Assembly: GCA_965233625.1 (NCBI GenBank)
Contig: OZ247499.1
Coordinates: 4,030,001-4,094,000, forward strand
Reading direction: 5' to 3'
DNA: 64,000 nt
Source: G965233625 sp965233625
Lineage (GTDB): Bacteria > Planctomycetota > Planctomycetia > Pirellulales > Pirellulaceae
Position 1 is the stretch's first letter. Each line of letters begins with the position of its first letter. Both the position numbers and the translations under genes were made by a program. Under the pieces are notes generated by a model. That model was given only the letters and a program-made list of their open reading frames with translations. It did not search any database and had not been told where the DNA came from. Below, piece after piece: positions 37,696-46,871 of the stretch.

Positions 37696-38340
37696 ATGAA
37701 GACTTTCGCTACCGCCTTCGCCCTGCTGACAATCGCATTTACCGCCTGTTCCGTAAGCGCGGACGACGCCCCTGCTAACAGCCGACTGGCGCTGGAAGAC
37801 TCCTTTGACCGGCAGGAACTGGGCGAAGGCTGGCGGGTGAACACCGGACAATGGAAAATCGTTGACGGCGTGCTCCGCGCCAGCGAAATTCCCGCCGACA
37901 AACATTCAGCCGCCGCGCGGCGGACGCTGGCCACGCAGAACGCCGTGTATCAACTGAAGTTCCGCCTCACCGGCAGCGCCAAAGGTTTTCATCTAGGCTT
38001 CGATCCTGCCAAGGGCGAGCTGAAAAAGAAGGGGCACCTGTTCTCCGTCGTCATTCAGCCGACGGGATGGAAGATCCTGAAACACCTGGACAAGAACAAC
38101 CCCAAGGCGGACCCCAACAAGATCATCGCCAGCGAGCAGACAAAGTTCGAAACCGGCAAATGGCACACGCTGCGCATCACCACCTGGGGCCCTTATGTAA
38201 CGGCGAAGATCGACGACGATCACACACTCAAAGGCTCGCACCCGACCTTCACCGTGAAGAAGCCAACACTCGTTTTCCGCTGCATCGGCGATGGCGTGGA
38301 ATTGGATGATCTGAAAGTCTGGACGCCCGTCGAGAAATAG
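37696..38340 (+). CDS. Exported lectin-fold (concanavalin A-like) hypothetical protein
   Basis: 214 aa with signal peptide (KTFATAFALLTIAFTACSVSA). The mature part reads LALEDSFDRQELGEGWRVNTG, VDGVLRASEIPADKHSA, YQLKFRLTGSAKGFHLGFD, KWHTLRITTWGPYVTAKIDD and FRCIGDGVELDDLKVWTP, the strand pattern of jelly-roll domains related to DUF1080/LamG proteins. It probably binds or cleaves carbohydrate; no catalytic residues can be assigned. It follows the esterase gene by 49 nt and is likely co-transcribed. Confidence 0.75.
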   Translation: MKTFATAFALLTIAFTACSVSADDAPANSRLALEDSFDRQELGEGWRVNTGQWKIVDGVLRASEIPADKHSAAARRTLATQNAVYQLKFRLTGSAKGFHLGFDPAKGELKKKGHLFSVVIQPTGWKILKHLDKNNPKADPNKIIASEQTKFETGKWHTLRITTWGPYVTAKIDDDHTLKGSHPTFTVKKPTLVFRCIGDGVELDDLKVWTPVEK

Positions 38341-38462
38341 TGGAAGCAGCGCTGGTTTCCTGGCAGCTTTGTGAAGATGTGGTAAACGCAACACCTGCGT
38401 TCATCGTTCCGCTACGATAAATACGGAAACCGTGCAGTGGCGCTATTCACGCGTTGCCTATC

Positions 38463-38545
38463 GTCCCCTCGCCCCTCCGGGGAGAGGGTTAGGGTGAGGG
38501 GGTACAGAATCCGTCCTTCATGCACCCAATGTAAAACGTGAACCG
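38463..38545. repeat. Dispersed G-rich repeat, copy 2
   Basis: Matches 11582-11663 block by block: TCCCCTCGCCCC, GGGGAGAGGG, AGGGTGAGGGGGTA, AGAATCCGTCCTT and, after a variable stretch, CGTGAACCG. It begins 122 nt after the preceding stop and ends 42 nt before the FtsX gene. The two copies are in the same orientation in the window. Confidence 0.65.
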
Positions 38546-38587
38546 CGATGGATCGTGTCTTAGCGTATCTTCAACACCTGGTCCGCC

Positions 38588-39925
38588 ATGAACATCGCCC
38601 GCCTTCTGCTTGCTGAGTTGTTCTACCGTAAGAGTAGTTCGCTGATGATCCTGCTGGCGCTGTCCGCAACCGCCACGTTGCTGGTCGCCGGGCCGGCATT
38701 GATTCAGGCGTATAGCCATGAGTCGCAGCGGCAGTTACAGGCGATGCAGCAGGAGACCGATGCCGAACTTGGCCGCATGGAGGAGAAGGCGAAGGCGGAT
38801 ATTGACGCGGTTGATAAACGCACGAAACGCATCATGCGCGACCTGGGCTTTAATCTTCGTATCGTGCATAAGAACACGGATATGTCCGCGTTGTTCTCGA
38901 CCTACGAGTCGTACCCGATGCCGGAAGAGTATCTCACGCGTCTGGCGACGGCGCCGGAGATCACCAAAATTGTGCACCTGGTGGCCACCGTCAAACAGAT
39001 GATCCGCTGGCAGAACAAGCCGCGGCTACTGGTGGGCTTCGCTCCCGAGGCGACGCAGCCGCACGTGGGGAAGAAGCCGCCGATGGGCTTTCAGATCAAA
39101 CAGGGAGAAGTCTTCCTGGGCGCCCTGGCCGGTGAAGGGCATCAGGTGGGTGACGAAGTGGAGATTCTGGGCGAGACGTTCAAGGTCGCCCGCATCCTTC
39201 CCGCCCACGGCAGCCGCGACGAAGATATTCTGATCGCACTGCATCTTCGCGATGCACAACGGCTGTTGAAGCTGGAAGGCAAACTCACGGAGATTCTCGC
39301 TTTGGGCTGCAAGTGCAAGACCGTTGACCGTGTAGAGGAAATCACCGATCAACTGGAACTGGTTCTGGACGAAGCGAAGGTCACCGAAATGCGCACCCGC
39401 GCCATCGCCCGCGACAAGCAGCGGCAGCTGATTACCGAATATCATCAGCAGGCCATGGACAGTTACGCCGCCGGCCGGAAGACCATTGTCGAAACCGAAG
39501 CCGGTCAGCATCAGCAGATTGCAACGTTGATTGGCGGCGTGACGTCCACCGTGACACCGCTGGTGGTGCTGGTCTGCGCCGTGTGGACGGGCATGCTGAT
39601 GTGGACCAACGTGCAGCAGCGGCGGGCGGAAACCGGGCTGTTGCGTGCGTTGGGGAAAGGTTCGGGCAGCATCACGCTTCTGTTCAGCGGCAAAGCGATT
39701 CTGCTGGGGCTGCTGGCGGGAGTGACGGGTTGTCTGCTGGGCGGGCTCATGGCTTACTGGATGGCGACGTCGCTGTTGCAGGTTGCTCCGGAAAACTTCG
39801 CACCGTCGCCGCTGGTGTTCGTCGCCGCACTCACGGGCGCGCCACTGCTGGCCGGTCTGGCGAGTTATCTGCCCGTGTTGTCCGCGGTGCGGCAGGATCC
39901 GGCAACGCTGCTGATGGACGCTTAA
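38588..39925 (+). CDS. FtsX-like ABC-transporter permease
   Basis: 445 aa with the MacB/FtsX topology: one N-terminal helix (SSLMILLALSATATLLVAGPAL), a ~270-residue extracytoplasmic part including a charged coiled-coil-like start (ESQRQLQAMQQETDAELGRM), and three C-terminal helices. The last contain TGLLRALGKGSGSITLLFSGKAILLG and LAGLASYLPVLSAVRQDPATLL, typical of FtsX permeases. No ATPase gene adjoins it, so the partner must be encoded elsewhere. Substrate unknown, with lipoprotein or envelope release as family precedent. Confidence 0.85.
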   Translation: MNIARLLLAELFYRKSSSLMILLALSATATLLVAGPALIQAYSHESQRQLQAMQQETDAELGRMEEKAKADIDAVDKRTKRIMRDLGFNLRIVHKNTDMSALFSTYESYPMPEEYLTRLATAPEITKIVHLVATVKQMIRWQNKPRLLVGFAPEATQPHVGKKPPMGFQIKQGEVFLGALAGEGHQVGDEVEILGETFKVARILPAHGSRDEDILIALHLRDAQRLLKLEGKLTEILALGCKCKTVDRVEEITDQLELVLDEAKVTEMRTRAIARDKQRQLITEYHQQAMDSYAAGRKTIVETEAGQHQQIATLIGGVTSTVTPLVVLVCAVWTGMLMWTNVQQRRAETGLLRALGKGSGSITLLFSGKAILLGLLAGVTGCLLGGLMAYWMATSLLQVAPENFAPSPLVFVAALTGAPLLAGLASYLPVLSAVRQDPATLLMDA

Positions 39926-39941
39926 GAACCGCTATACTTGC

Positions 39942-40012
39942 GTAGGTCAGGCGCCTGCCTGACAACGATTGGCGTGGAATCCGTTGCATTGTCAGGCGGG
40001 CGCCTGACCTAC
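39942..40012. repeat. 71-nt palindromic repeat, copy B (opposite orientation)
   Basis: Arms 39942-39963 and 39991-40012 (22 nt, one G-T wobble) around a 27-nt loop. The loop matches copies A and C only when reverse-complemented, so this copy is inverted. It lies 17 nt after the FtsX stop and 75 nt before the start of the propeller gene; a frame open through it explains the spurious longer ORF there. Confidence 0.85.
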
Positions 40013-40087
40013 GGCGTCAAGAGATTCAACGGGACCTTTCGTCAGATCAAACGCATGCTGCCAAATCATCACCTGCGGAGATTCTTC

Positions 40088-41341
40088 ATGTTCAAGCCCT
40101 TCACGTTGCATCTGCTGGGATGCGCCGTTGTTCAACTTCTGTTCATCTCCAACCTGCCGGCGGATGATTGGCCGCAGATGCTTGGCCCGGCCCGCAACGG
40201 TATTTCGCAGGAGAGCCAGTTGCTGGATACCTGGCCTGCTGGTGGGCCGCAGGAAGTCTGGCGGAAGGCAGGCGGCGTCGGGATGTCGGGCATTGCAGTG
40301 GCCGGCGGCCGCGCGATTACGCTGGTGCAGCGGGAAGGCAAACAGTGGGCGCTGTGCCTGGATGCAAAAACCGGCGCCACCCAGTGGCAGACCCCGGTGG
40401 CGCCCGAATACCGCAACGGGCAGGGCAACGGCCCGCGGGCGACGCCAACCATTTCTGGCAAACAGGTCTTCGTATTCACAGGCCAAGGCATCCTGGCAGC
40501 GTTGAATCTGTCCGATGGTAAAATCGCCTGGTCAAAAAACACCGTGCAGGACGCCGGCGGCAAAGTGGCCGAATACGGCATGGCATGCTCTCCGCTGATC
40601 GCCGGCAAGAACGTTGTCGTAACCACCGGCGCGCCGCAGGCCACGCTGATTGCGTACAACACCACTAGCGGCGAACAGGCATGGAAAGCAGGCAAGCGGG
40701 ATCCGGCCGGTTATTCCTCCCCGGCGCTGCTGACCGTTGGCGGTCGTCAGCAGATTGTCGCCTTTACCGGCGGCTCTGTGATTGGTGTTGCACCTGATAA
40801 GGGTGACTTGTTGTGGCGTTACTCTTACAAAACCGATTACAACTGCAACATCGCGACGCCGGTCGCGATTGACGGCAACGTCTTCATCTCAGCCGGCGAA
40901 AGCCACGGCAGCGTGCTGCTGAAACTCACGCCCGCGGGTGACACGTTTACGGCACAGCCCGTCTGGTCTTCGCTGGGTGTGAAGAGCGTCCTGCGTTCGG
41001 AATGGCAGACGCCGGTGCTGATCGATGGCTATCTATACGGGTTTGATAACGTCGGCAGCGCCGGCCCCGTGACGCACCTCACATGTATCAAGGCTTCCAC
41101 GGGTGAGCGGATGTGGCAGCAGTTGCGTTTCGGTAAAGGGAATCTGATCGCTGCCGGTGGCAAGCTGCTGGCAACCACGATGAAGGGCGAAGTCGTGCTG
41201 ATCCAAGCTTCGCCCAAGGCGTTCCAGGAGACCGGCCGCGCGAAGGTATGCGGCCAGACGCGTCAGGCGCCAGCGCTGGCCGGTGGCATGCTGTATGTCC
41301 GCGATGGTAACGAGATTGTCTGTCTGAAAGTGCAGAAGTAA
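40088..41341 (+). CDS. Exported PQQ-like beta-propeller protein (1)
   Basis: 417 aa from ATG 40088, chosen because a signal peptide (FTLHLLGCAVVQLLFISNLPA) starts here and the upstream frame crosses a repeat. The mature protein begins DDWPQMLGPARNGISQE, the planctomycete WPQ-x-x-GP-x-R motif. Tandem propeller blades follow (WALCLDAKTGATQWQTPV, LAALNLSDGKIAWSKNTV, LIAYNTTSGEQAWKAG, LTCIKASTGERMWQQLRFG). It is probably periplasmic. Bound cofactor is unproven, as many such PQQ-like repeats bind no quinone. A paralogue is at 54461-55789. Confidence 0.87.
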   Translation: MFKPFTLHLLGCAVVQLLFISNLPADDWPQMLGPARNGISQESQLLDTWPAGGPQEVWRKAGGVGMSGIAVAGGRAITLVQREGKQWALCLDAKTGATQWQTPVAPEYRNGQGNGPRATPTISGKQVFVFTGQGILAALNLSDGKIAWSKNTVQDAGGKVAEYGMACSPLIAGKNVVVTTGAPQATLIAYNTTSGEQAWKAGKRDPAGYSSPALLTVGGRQQIVAFTGGSVIGVAPDKGDLLWRYSYKTDYNCNIATPVAIDGNVFISAGESHGSVLLKLTPAGDTFTAQPVWSSLGVKSVLRSEWQTPVLIDGYLYGFDNVGSAGPVTHLTCIKASTGERMWQQLRFGKGNLIAAGGKLLATTMKGEVVLIQASPKAFQETGRAKVCGQTRQAPALAGGMLYVRDGNEIVCLKVQK

Positions 41342-41346
41342 CGTTG

Positions 41347-41937
41347 ATGGGAATTCTTGAAGATGTCTTTCAACGCGTCGATCGCGAAATCTGGGTCGTA
41401 ACCGCTGCCGCCGGACCACGTCAAAGCGGCATGGTGGCCACCTGGGTTTCACAGGCTTCTATCGACGACACCCGCCCGGTGGTGCTGCTGGGCGCGGCGC
41501 CGAATCATTTCACCAGTGTGCTGATTGAACAGTCTGGCCGGTTCGCCGCGCACCTGCTGAAACAGGACCAGGCAGAAACCGCGTTGAACTTCGCCACCGG
41601 ATCGGGACGCACCCGCGATAAATTCGCCAGCGTCGCGCACAAGAAGCGAACCGGCGCCCCGCCCGTCTTAGACCCCTGCCTGGCATGGCTGGACTGCGAA
41701 GTTTTCGCCCGTCTGCAAACTGGTGACCGCACCTACTACTGGGCGAAACCAACCGGCGGCGCCACCCACGGCGACGACCCGCCGCTCTGTGAGAAAACGC
41801 TGTTCGCGGCAGCCAACCCGGAGCAGCTTGCCGCCCTCAAGCAGAACCGCATGGAAGACGCCTCTGTGCTGCAACCCCGTCACGACGCCTGGCGTCAGTC
41901 GCTACCCGCACTGCTGCGTCCAGGCAGTAACAGTTAG
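41347..41937 (+). CDS. Flavin reductase-like domain protein
   Basis: 196 aa from ATG 41347; TTG 41344 is in frame. It begins 5 nt after the propeller stop. The split-barrel FMN-binding pattern is visible: REIWVVTAAAGPRQSGMVATWVSQASI, RPVVLLGAAPNHFTSVLIEQSGRFAAHLL, FATGSGRTRDKF and LDPCLAWLDCEVF. Family members reduce flavin with NAD(P)H or bind FMN. The C-terminal ~50 residues are less conserved. The stop overlaps the convergent sialidase gene end by 4 nt. Confidence 0.75.
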   Translation: MGILEDVFQRVDREIWVVTAAAGPRQSGMVATWVSQASIDDTRPVVLLGAAPNHFTSVLIEQSGRFAAHLLKQDQAETALNFATGSGRTRDKFASVAHKKRTGAPPVLDPCLAWLDCEVFARLQTGDRTYYWAKPTGGATHGDDPPLCEKTLFAAANPEQLAALKQNRMEDASVLQPRHDAWRQSLPALLRPGSNS

Positions 41938-43112
41938 GGCCGGCTTTCACCGCCTTGCCGTTCCGCCCCATTCATCTCCCGCAGTTTCTGGTCAGTCTCT
42001 TTCAGTGTGAAACGTGTGCTAACCACCGAATGCCTGCGTTTGCCGGGGCGGTATTTGACATACGTGGTGGCCACAATCGTACCGTCGGGCAGCAGTTCAA
42101 TTCCCGGATAGCCGCAGTCCGTCCCCGCATAATTGTGAAGCAGTTTGATGCGGTACTGACCATCGCGACCGTTGCGGATATCGTCGTAACTGCCCGTCCA
42201 GGCCACGAAGTGCCCGCGGGTCGGACTGCCTGGCGCCATATCGCGAAAGGCGATCACCCATCGGCCGTCACGCGTCTGCACGCCGCGATGCCGGTCTCCG
42301 GTTAATGCCCACGACGTACGTTGCGGTTTGCTCCAGGTCTGTCCTTCGTCCTGGCTGAACATCATCATGCTGTTGTCCTGGCGGGTATTCTCACGCATCA
42401 GGCAGCACAGTTCTTTGCCGTCGGGTGAGCGTAGCAGAAACGGCTCGCACAAATTCCTGCCGTCTACATCTGTGACCACGCGGTACGGGCTCCAGCTTTT
42501 TCCGCCGTCTGACGATGTACTCTGCGCGACGACGTTCCACTTCTTTTTCATTCCCGGCGGGCGGATATTGGTCATCGCCAGCAACTGCTTACCGCCGTGG
42601 ATGGGAGTAACGGTGCACCACGGCATGACAGGGCCTTTGCGGTCGTCAATCGCTTTCATCTCTGACCAGGTTCCGCCGCCATCTTCTGAGTACGAAGCCC
42701 ACATCGCGCCGGTATCGCAACCGGCATAGACGAACAGACGCCCGGCGCCGGAAGGATCTTTCAAACGGTAGATGGCCGGACAGTTGGAAGCCTGCCGCCA
42801 CGACGCCGGCAAATTCTCATCCATCCGCGTCCACGTTCTGCCCGCATCTTTGCTGACGGCCATCGGGCCACAGCGGCCGCCATGACCATACGTCCAGACG
42901 CAGTACATAGTTTTGTGATCGGGCATCAGAACCGTGGTGGGATGCCCCTGGTAGACCTTCTCCGTGCCTTCCGCCACAACCACATGGCGGTGCGTTTCAC
43001 CAGAGATATCAACCGTCTGACGCGGCCCACCTTCTTCCGCTGCGACAGACGCCAGCAGGATGTTCAGCAATGTAAAACCAGCCATCCAGACCGGCAGCAA
43101 CTTCAAGTGCAC
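41934..43112 (-). CDS. Exported sialidase-family (BNR/Asp-box) protein
   Basis: 392 aa from GTG 43112, which has a strong GGAGGAAGG five bases upstream; the open frame runs on to 43274 but would overlap the next gene. A signal peptide (LKLLPVWMAGFTLLNILLASVAA) fits this start. Asp-box motifs recur: SKDAGRTWTRM, SEDGGGTWSEM, SSDGGKSWSPY and SQDEGQTWSKP, with RSPDGKELCCLMRENTR and GYPGIELLPDGTIVATTY. The fold is a six-bladed propeller acting as sialidase or related glycosidase. Substrate unproven. It overlaps the 3' end of the flavin reductase gene tail to tail. Confidence 0.85.
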   Translation of the reverse strand: MHLKLLPVWMAGFTLLNILLASVAAEEGGPRQTVDISGETHRHVVVAEGTEKVYQGHPTTVLMPDHKTMYCVWTYGHGGRCGPMAVSKDAGRTWTRMDENLPASWRQASNCPAIYRLKDPSGAGRLFVYAGCDTGAMWASYSEDGGGTWSEMKAIDDRKGPVMPWCTVTPIHGGKQLLAMTNIRPPGMKKKWNVVAQSTSSDGGKSWSPYRVVTDVDGRNLCEPFLLRSPDGKELCCLMRENTRQDNSMMMFSQDEGQTWSKPQRTSWALTGDRHRGVQTRDGRWVIAFRDMAPGSPTRGHFVAWTGSYDDIRNGRDGQYRIKLLHNYAGTDCGYPGIELLPDGTIVATTYVKYRPGKRRHSVVSTRFTLKETDQKLREMNGAERQGGESRP

Positions 43113-43215
43113 GACGACCTTCCTCCACAAAATGACAGACCGCAAGACAACCAGGATAACCCGTCGCTTGCGGTCTGTGCACGTTCTGGAAAGAAGTAGC
43201 TTTGTTTCCGCAGCT

Positions 43216-44346
43216 TTAGAACGCTTTGGAATAACTGGCGAACAGCATCCAGCTTGTCTGCAACTGCACGCCATTCAGGTCCTGATACACGGGGTGGGTC
43301 ATTTCAAAATTCGCCCGGCCGCCGTGCGGCAGCAGATAGATCAGGCCGTAGCCAAAGTTCAACCATTCGCCGCCGCGGAAGTCGGGGCGGTTGGTGTGAA
43401 TGATCGCCGGATTCAGATCGTTGTCGGCGCCGGCGAAATCTTCGCGCCAGATGTGCTCCACGCGGAACGACGCCGAGAGCTTACGGTCGGGTGAGATGCG
43501 ATGGCTGAACCACGCATTCAGCCGGTATTCCTGACCCACCGAGTAGTCATCGTAGTTGAACGACGCCGGGAACATGCATGTGCCCTGCAGGCCGAAGCTG
43601 CAATTTTCCATGTAGTATTTATACGTGGCGCCGGGGCGGAAATCGAAGGTGCCGCTTCCTAACCGCATGGGGTACGGGAACTCCAGGCCGGGCGGGTTGC
43701 CGTTGGTTGGCGCCGTCGTGCGGCGGGCGATGTTGCCCGTCGGAGCGCTGAAGCCCACGTTCAAAATCAGCTCATCCACGTCGGATTCGTGCACGCCCCA
43801 TAGGAAGCCAAAGGGCAGATCGCCGATGCCTTCGTTATGCGAGACAAAGGTCGTGCCGTTACCGCGTTCGTGATCCATCGTCATCGCGAGGTACATCGGC
43901 ATCACATACATCGTGATGTTATCGGTGGGTGCATACATCAGATGCACCATGTGCATGTCCATCTGCATCGACGTTGGCGCAACCATAAAGCCGGTGTCGA
44001 ACGCGCGTGCCTGGGCGGGCGAAAGACGCTGCGTGCCCGCGCGGTTCCCGTTCATGTTCATGCTCATGAACTTGTATTCCGCCATCACTTCGCCGGCTTT
44101 ATGCAAATGGTCGCCCATCAAGCCTGCCGGAGCGTGCGAATCCGGCCGGTCGTGCTTCAAATCGCTGCCATGCCCGCGGAAGATGAAGTCGTAGTCCGCG
44201 TCCTGCGCGTCAGAAGCTGTTCCAAAACCATCATCGGAAAGCAGGCTGGCAGGCGACACTATCTGGTCATCGGCAATCGACGTCGCAGCAAGCAGACCAG
44301 CCAGCAGAAAGGCGCCGCATCCTTTTAAACATCCCTGATATCTCAA
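43216..44346 (-). CDS. Met/His-rich outer-membrane-type beta-barrel protein
   Basis: 376 aa from TTG 44346, preceded by GGAGA at good distance; the frame is open to 44388. A signal peptide (CLKGCGAFLLAGLLAATSIA) is followed by a linker and HLHKAGEVMAEYKFMSMNMNGN. The rest alternates strands typical of phenol-degradation/transporter-type barrels: ELILNVGFSAPTGNI, GTFDFRPGATYKYY, LSASFRVEHIW, WLNFGYGLIYLLP, LFASYSKAF, the last ending in Phe as barrel proteins do. Met/His clusters (SMQMDMHMVHLMY, YVMPMYLAMTMDH) suggest copper or other soft-metal contact, which is inference. It lies 103 nt upstream of the sialidase gene. Confidence 0.75.
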   Translation of the reverse strand: MRYQGCLKGCGAFLLAGLLAATSIADDQIVSPASLLSDDGFGTASDAQDADYDFIFRGHGSDLKHDRPDSHAPAGLMGDHLHKAGEVMAEYKFMSMNMNGNRAGTQRLSPAQARAFDTGFMVAPTSMQMDMHMVHLMYAPTDNITMYVMPMYLAMTMDHERGNGTTFVSHNEGIGDLPFGFLWGVHESDVDELILNVGFSAPTGNIARRTTAPTNGNPPGLEFPYPMRLGSGTFDFRPGATYKYYMENCSFGLQGTCMFPASFNYDDYSVGQEYRLNAWFSHRISPDRKLSASFRVEHIWREDFAGADNDLNPAIIHTNRPDFRGGEWLNFGYGLIYLLPHGGRANFEMTHPVYQDLNGVQLQTSWMLFASYSKAF

Positions 44347-44643
44347 CGTTCTATCTCCACCACGCGATTCAGTCCTTTGAACACACATTGCAGAAAATCG
44401 GTCAGCAATACGGGGTTAATCGCAGATATCTTGTCCACACCACGCAGCCCGCAACACCGGCACAACCGGCGGTTGGTTTCCGTTAGAAGGGCGGACATCC
44501 AGCGGCGCCCCACACCCGGCAAACACCTCCACGGCGGACGGCGGGACATTACACTGGGACAATACGTGCCCTTCACAGCATTCGAGCCGTGTAGCGATGA
44601 CCCAACCACCGGGCCACCATTTCGCCGATAGGAGAGAGCCGTC

Positions 44644-45336
44644 ATGAGGCTACTCAACGAAACTGAATTGCAAAGACTGGTCGAAATGCAGCAGCGTAGC
44701 TTCCGGCTGCTGAAGTGGATGGCCGGCGCGGTTGAAGATGGCTTTGTGAGGTTTGACACGGCCCACAACTACACGGCATTTCCTGAGGCGGCTGCAGACT
44801 GGATCACCCGGCACTATCAGAACATTCCGGCAGACGCCAGGCCGCCGCATGACGATCTGCACGCATTCTGCGAGTTCTTCTCGACGTATCTGAAAAATTC
44901 ATTCGATCTCAAAGAACAGCCCGGCGTGCGGCTGTACTCGGAGGACGCCCATTGCTTCTGTCCTATTTGCAGCTGGCTGGTGCGGGCGCCGAACCTGGTG
45001 GCGAAAAAACTTCGTCCGCGAGACAAGAGCCGCGCCCGGAAACTACGGGTGCAGGCGATCGAAAGACTCGCCGCTGGTCATGAGATTTCTGTGACCGGAG
45101 AGCAGATCAATGCACTACTGGAAGAACGCGAAACGTTTGAAGAAGTCAGTATGCTGGCCTACGCCTACGATCTACTGCAACGCGAAAAAGGCATCGCCAA
45201 CGGCCCCGCCGTATTAGCGTTATGGCGCGGCTTTGCCTGGACAGAAGCCGGTTCGCCTAAACACCGTTTCAAACTGACCGGCAAACAACTGGTAGAAGTC
45301 GAACAGCGTCTGCTTGAACGTCTGCGAGCGGATTAG
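44644..45336 (+). CDS. Hypothetical protein with a CFCPIC motif
   Basis: 230 aa, start supported by AGGAGA 8 nt upstream. It is soluble and mostly helical. The only striking feature is EDAHCFCPICSWLVRAP (~99-115): His and three Cys in close spacing that could bind a metal. The C-terminal third (FEEVSMLAYAYDLLQREKG, FKLTGKQLVEVEQRLLERL) is amphipathic. I do not recognise the family. The 255-nt gap between it and the divergent barrel gene contains no other feature. Confidence 0.6.
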   Translation: MRLLNETELQRLVEMQQRSFRLLKWMAGAVEDGFVRFDTAHNYTAFPEAAADWITRHYQNIPADARPPHDDLHAFCEFFSTYLKNSFDLKEQPGVRLYSEDAHCFCPICSWLVRAPNLVAKKLRPRDKSRARKLRVQAIERLAAGHEISVTGEQINALLEERETFEEVSMLAYAYDLLQREKGIANGPAVLALWRGFAWTEAGSPKHRFKLTGKQLVEVEQRLLERLRAD

Positions 45337-45377
45337 ATCAGAATTGAATAGAGCCAAGTCAAACTGCTGGCGCCCGC

Positions 45378-46823
45378 TTACTCCACCAGTCCCGGATGCC
45401 GCCCCGGTTTGATCTGCAATTCCTTCTCGGCGATCACGACGATTTCATCGCCGGCGCCGAAGGTGTGATCGACCGGGTTGACCACCATCTTGCCGCCTGC
45501 GGGATGGACCGCGACGAGGGTGGCGTTGTAGAGGCGTTTGAGGGCGACCATCGCTTCGACGTACGAGTAATTGTGCCATTCCTCGTTGATTTCCAGGCGG
45601 TAGAATTCGTTGCCGTGTTCGTAGGTGAGCAGTTCCGTGATCACGCCCATCAGCCCGCGGTTCATGGCGGCCTGGGCAAGCATGTAGGCGCTGTACTCGC
45701 CAGAGACAACGTAGTCGTTGACGTGGCCCATCTTCAGGTGCGAAGCGTAGCTGCGGTTGATCAGCTCGGCACAGGTGTAGACATCGGGGTTGAGTTTTTC
45801 GACCGTGAGTGCGGCCAGAATGGTGCGGGCGTCGGCGTCCTGTTCGCTTCGTCCACCGGTGGTGTCCGAGAGGATGATGCAGGTTTTGGCTTGCATCACG
45901 CCCGCGTTCTCCAGCGCGGCCACGCGGGTGAAGTCGTCGTTGATGAACGACACCTGATCCTTCATCGCGGCGGGCAGCGTCGGGATTTCGCTCTCGAACT
46001 CTGCGACGATCACGATGGGTGTGTCCTGCGTGATGGTCGACGCGCGGTATTCCTGCGCGATGATTTCCGACTTGCTGTTCCAGCCGCAGATCACAATATG
46101 ATCGCGCAGACCAACGGCTGAAAACGAATGGCTTTCCATGCGGAACCTTTCAATCATAAAAGCCGAAACGGCGCCGGTGAGCATGGCGAAGATCGTCAGC
46201 CCCATGAACATCACGGCCACCGTCACTATCTTGCCGCCAAGCGTCTGAGGCGAAGCGGGCACCGGCTCTCCGGCGAATAACGTGTAGACAGAAAACCAGA
46301 AGGAAGATTCCAGATCGAACGGCGTTTCGCCCGTGGGCGTTGACCCGCGCTCGAAGTATTGAATCGCCCCGGTCCCAAAAATCACCGTCACCACCAGCAG
46401 CCCACACACCACCAGATAGTCAACCAGGCCGCGCTTCATCACATACGGGAAGTGCGAATGCAGCCGCGTGACCACGCCAAACAGCCGCAGGATGCGGATC
46501 AGCCGCAGCAGCCGTACGGCCCGGCCAAAGCGGAACACGCGGAACCACGGAATCACGGCCAGGATGTCGATCCAATACTCCTTGAGAAACCGCCGCCAAG
46601 AGGTGGACGCAGCGAACCGTGCGACCAGCTCGACCACAAAGATCCAGGTCAGGGCGAAATTCACCCACACCACCGCATTGAGCAGTTGCGGAACATCGCG
46701 GCCCTCCAAGGCGTATTCGCCCAACGTAAGCACGACCGACAGCACGATGAGCACCGCCACCGTCAGTTCCACCCAAGGCTTCGCAAAAAACCGGGCCAGC
46801 CGCTTTCTCGATGCTTGTATCAT
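45378..46823 (-). CDS. Voltage-sensor-type ion channel with RCK (TrkA-N/TrkA-C) domains
   Basis: 481 aa. Six membrane segments: S1 ~17-37, S2 ~48-70, S3 ~84-94, an Arg-rich S4 (FRVFRFGRAVRLLRLIRILR, 94-113), S5 ~133-155, a pore loop ~172-190 and S6 ~198-224. The pore reads SVYTLFAGEPVPA (179-190) instead of the potassium TVGYG. After S6 comes a TrkA-N Rossmann domain (DHIVICGWNSKSEIIAQEY, ~241-370) and a TrkA-C domain (~400-475, ending FGAGDEIVVIAEKEL). RCK domains gate channels by nucleotide or ions. Cation selectivity cannot be predicted from this filter. Confidence 0.85.
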   Translation of the reverse strand: MIQASRKRLARFFAKPWVELTVAVLIVLSVVLTLGEYALEGRDVPQLLNAVVWVNFALTWIFVVELVARFAASTSWRRFLKEYWIDILAVIPWFRVFRFGRAVRLLRLIRILRLFGVVTRLHSHFPYVMKRGLVDYLVVCGLLVVTVIFGTGAIQYFERGSTPTGETPFDLESSFWFSVYTLFAGEPVPASPQTLGGKIVTVAVMFMGLTIFAMLTGAVSAFMIERFRMESHSFSAVGLRDHIVICGWNSKSEIIAQEYRASTITQDTPIVIVAEFESEIPTLPAAMKDQVSFINDDFTRVAALENAGVMQAKTCIILSDTTGGRSEQDADARTILAALTVEKLNPDVYTCAELINRSYASHLKMGHVNDYVVSGEYSAYMLAQAAMNRGLMGVITELLTYEHGNEFYRLEINEEWHNYSYVEAMVALKRLYNATLVAVHPAGGKMVVNPVDHTFGAGDEIVVIAEKELQIKPGRHPGLVE

Positions 46824-46871
46824 AGAAGGCTTTTACGGCGTAGAGCCGGTTCCGGCGCCTCACAATTTGCT

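Noticed and set aside
39938..40087. N-terminal extension of the first PQQ propeller protein
   Set aside because: It translates through the 71-nt repeat, while a signal peptide starts at ATG 40088.
43113..43274. N-terminal extension of the sialidase-family protein
   Set aside because: It overlaps the 3' end of the barrel gene, and GTG 43112 has a much better ribosome binding site followed by a signal peptide.
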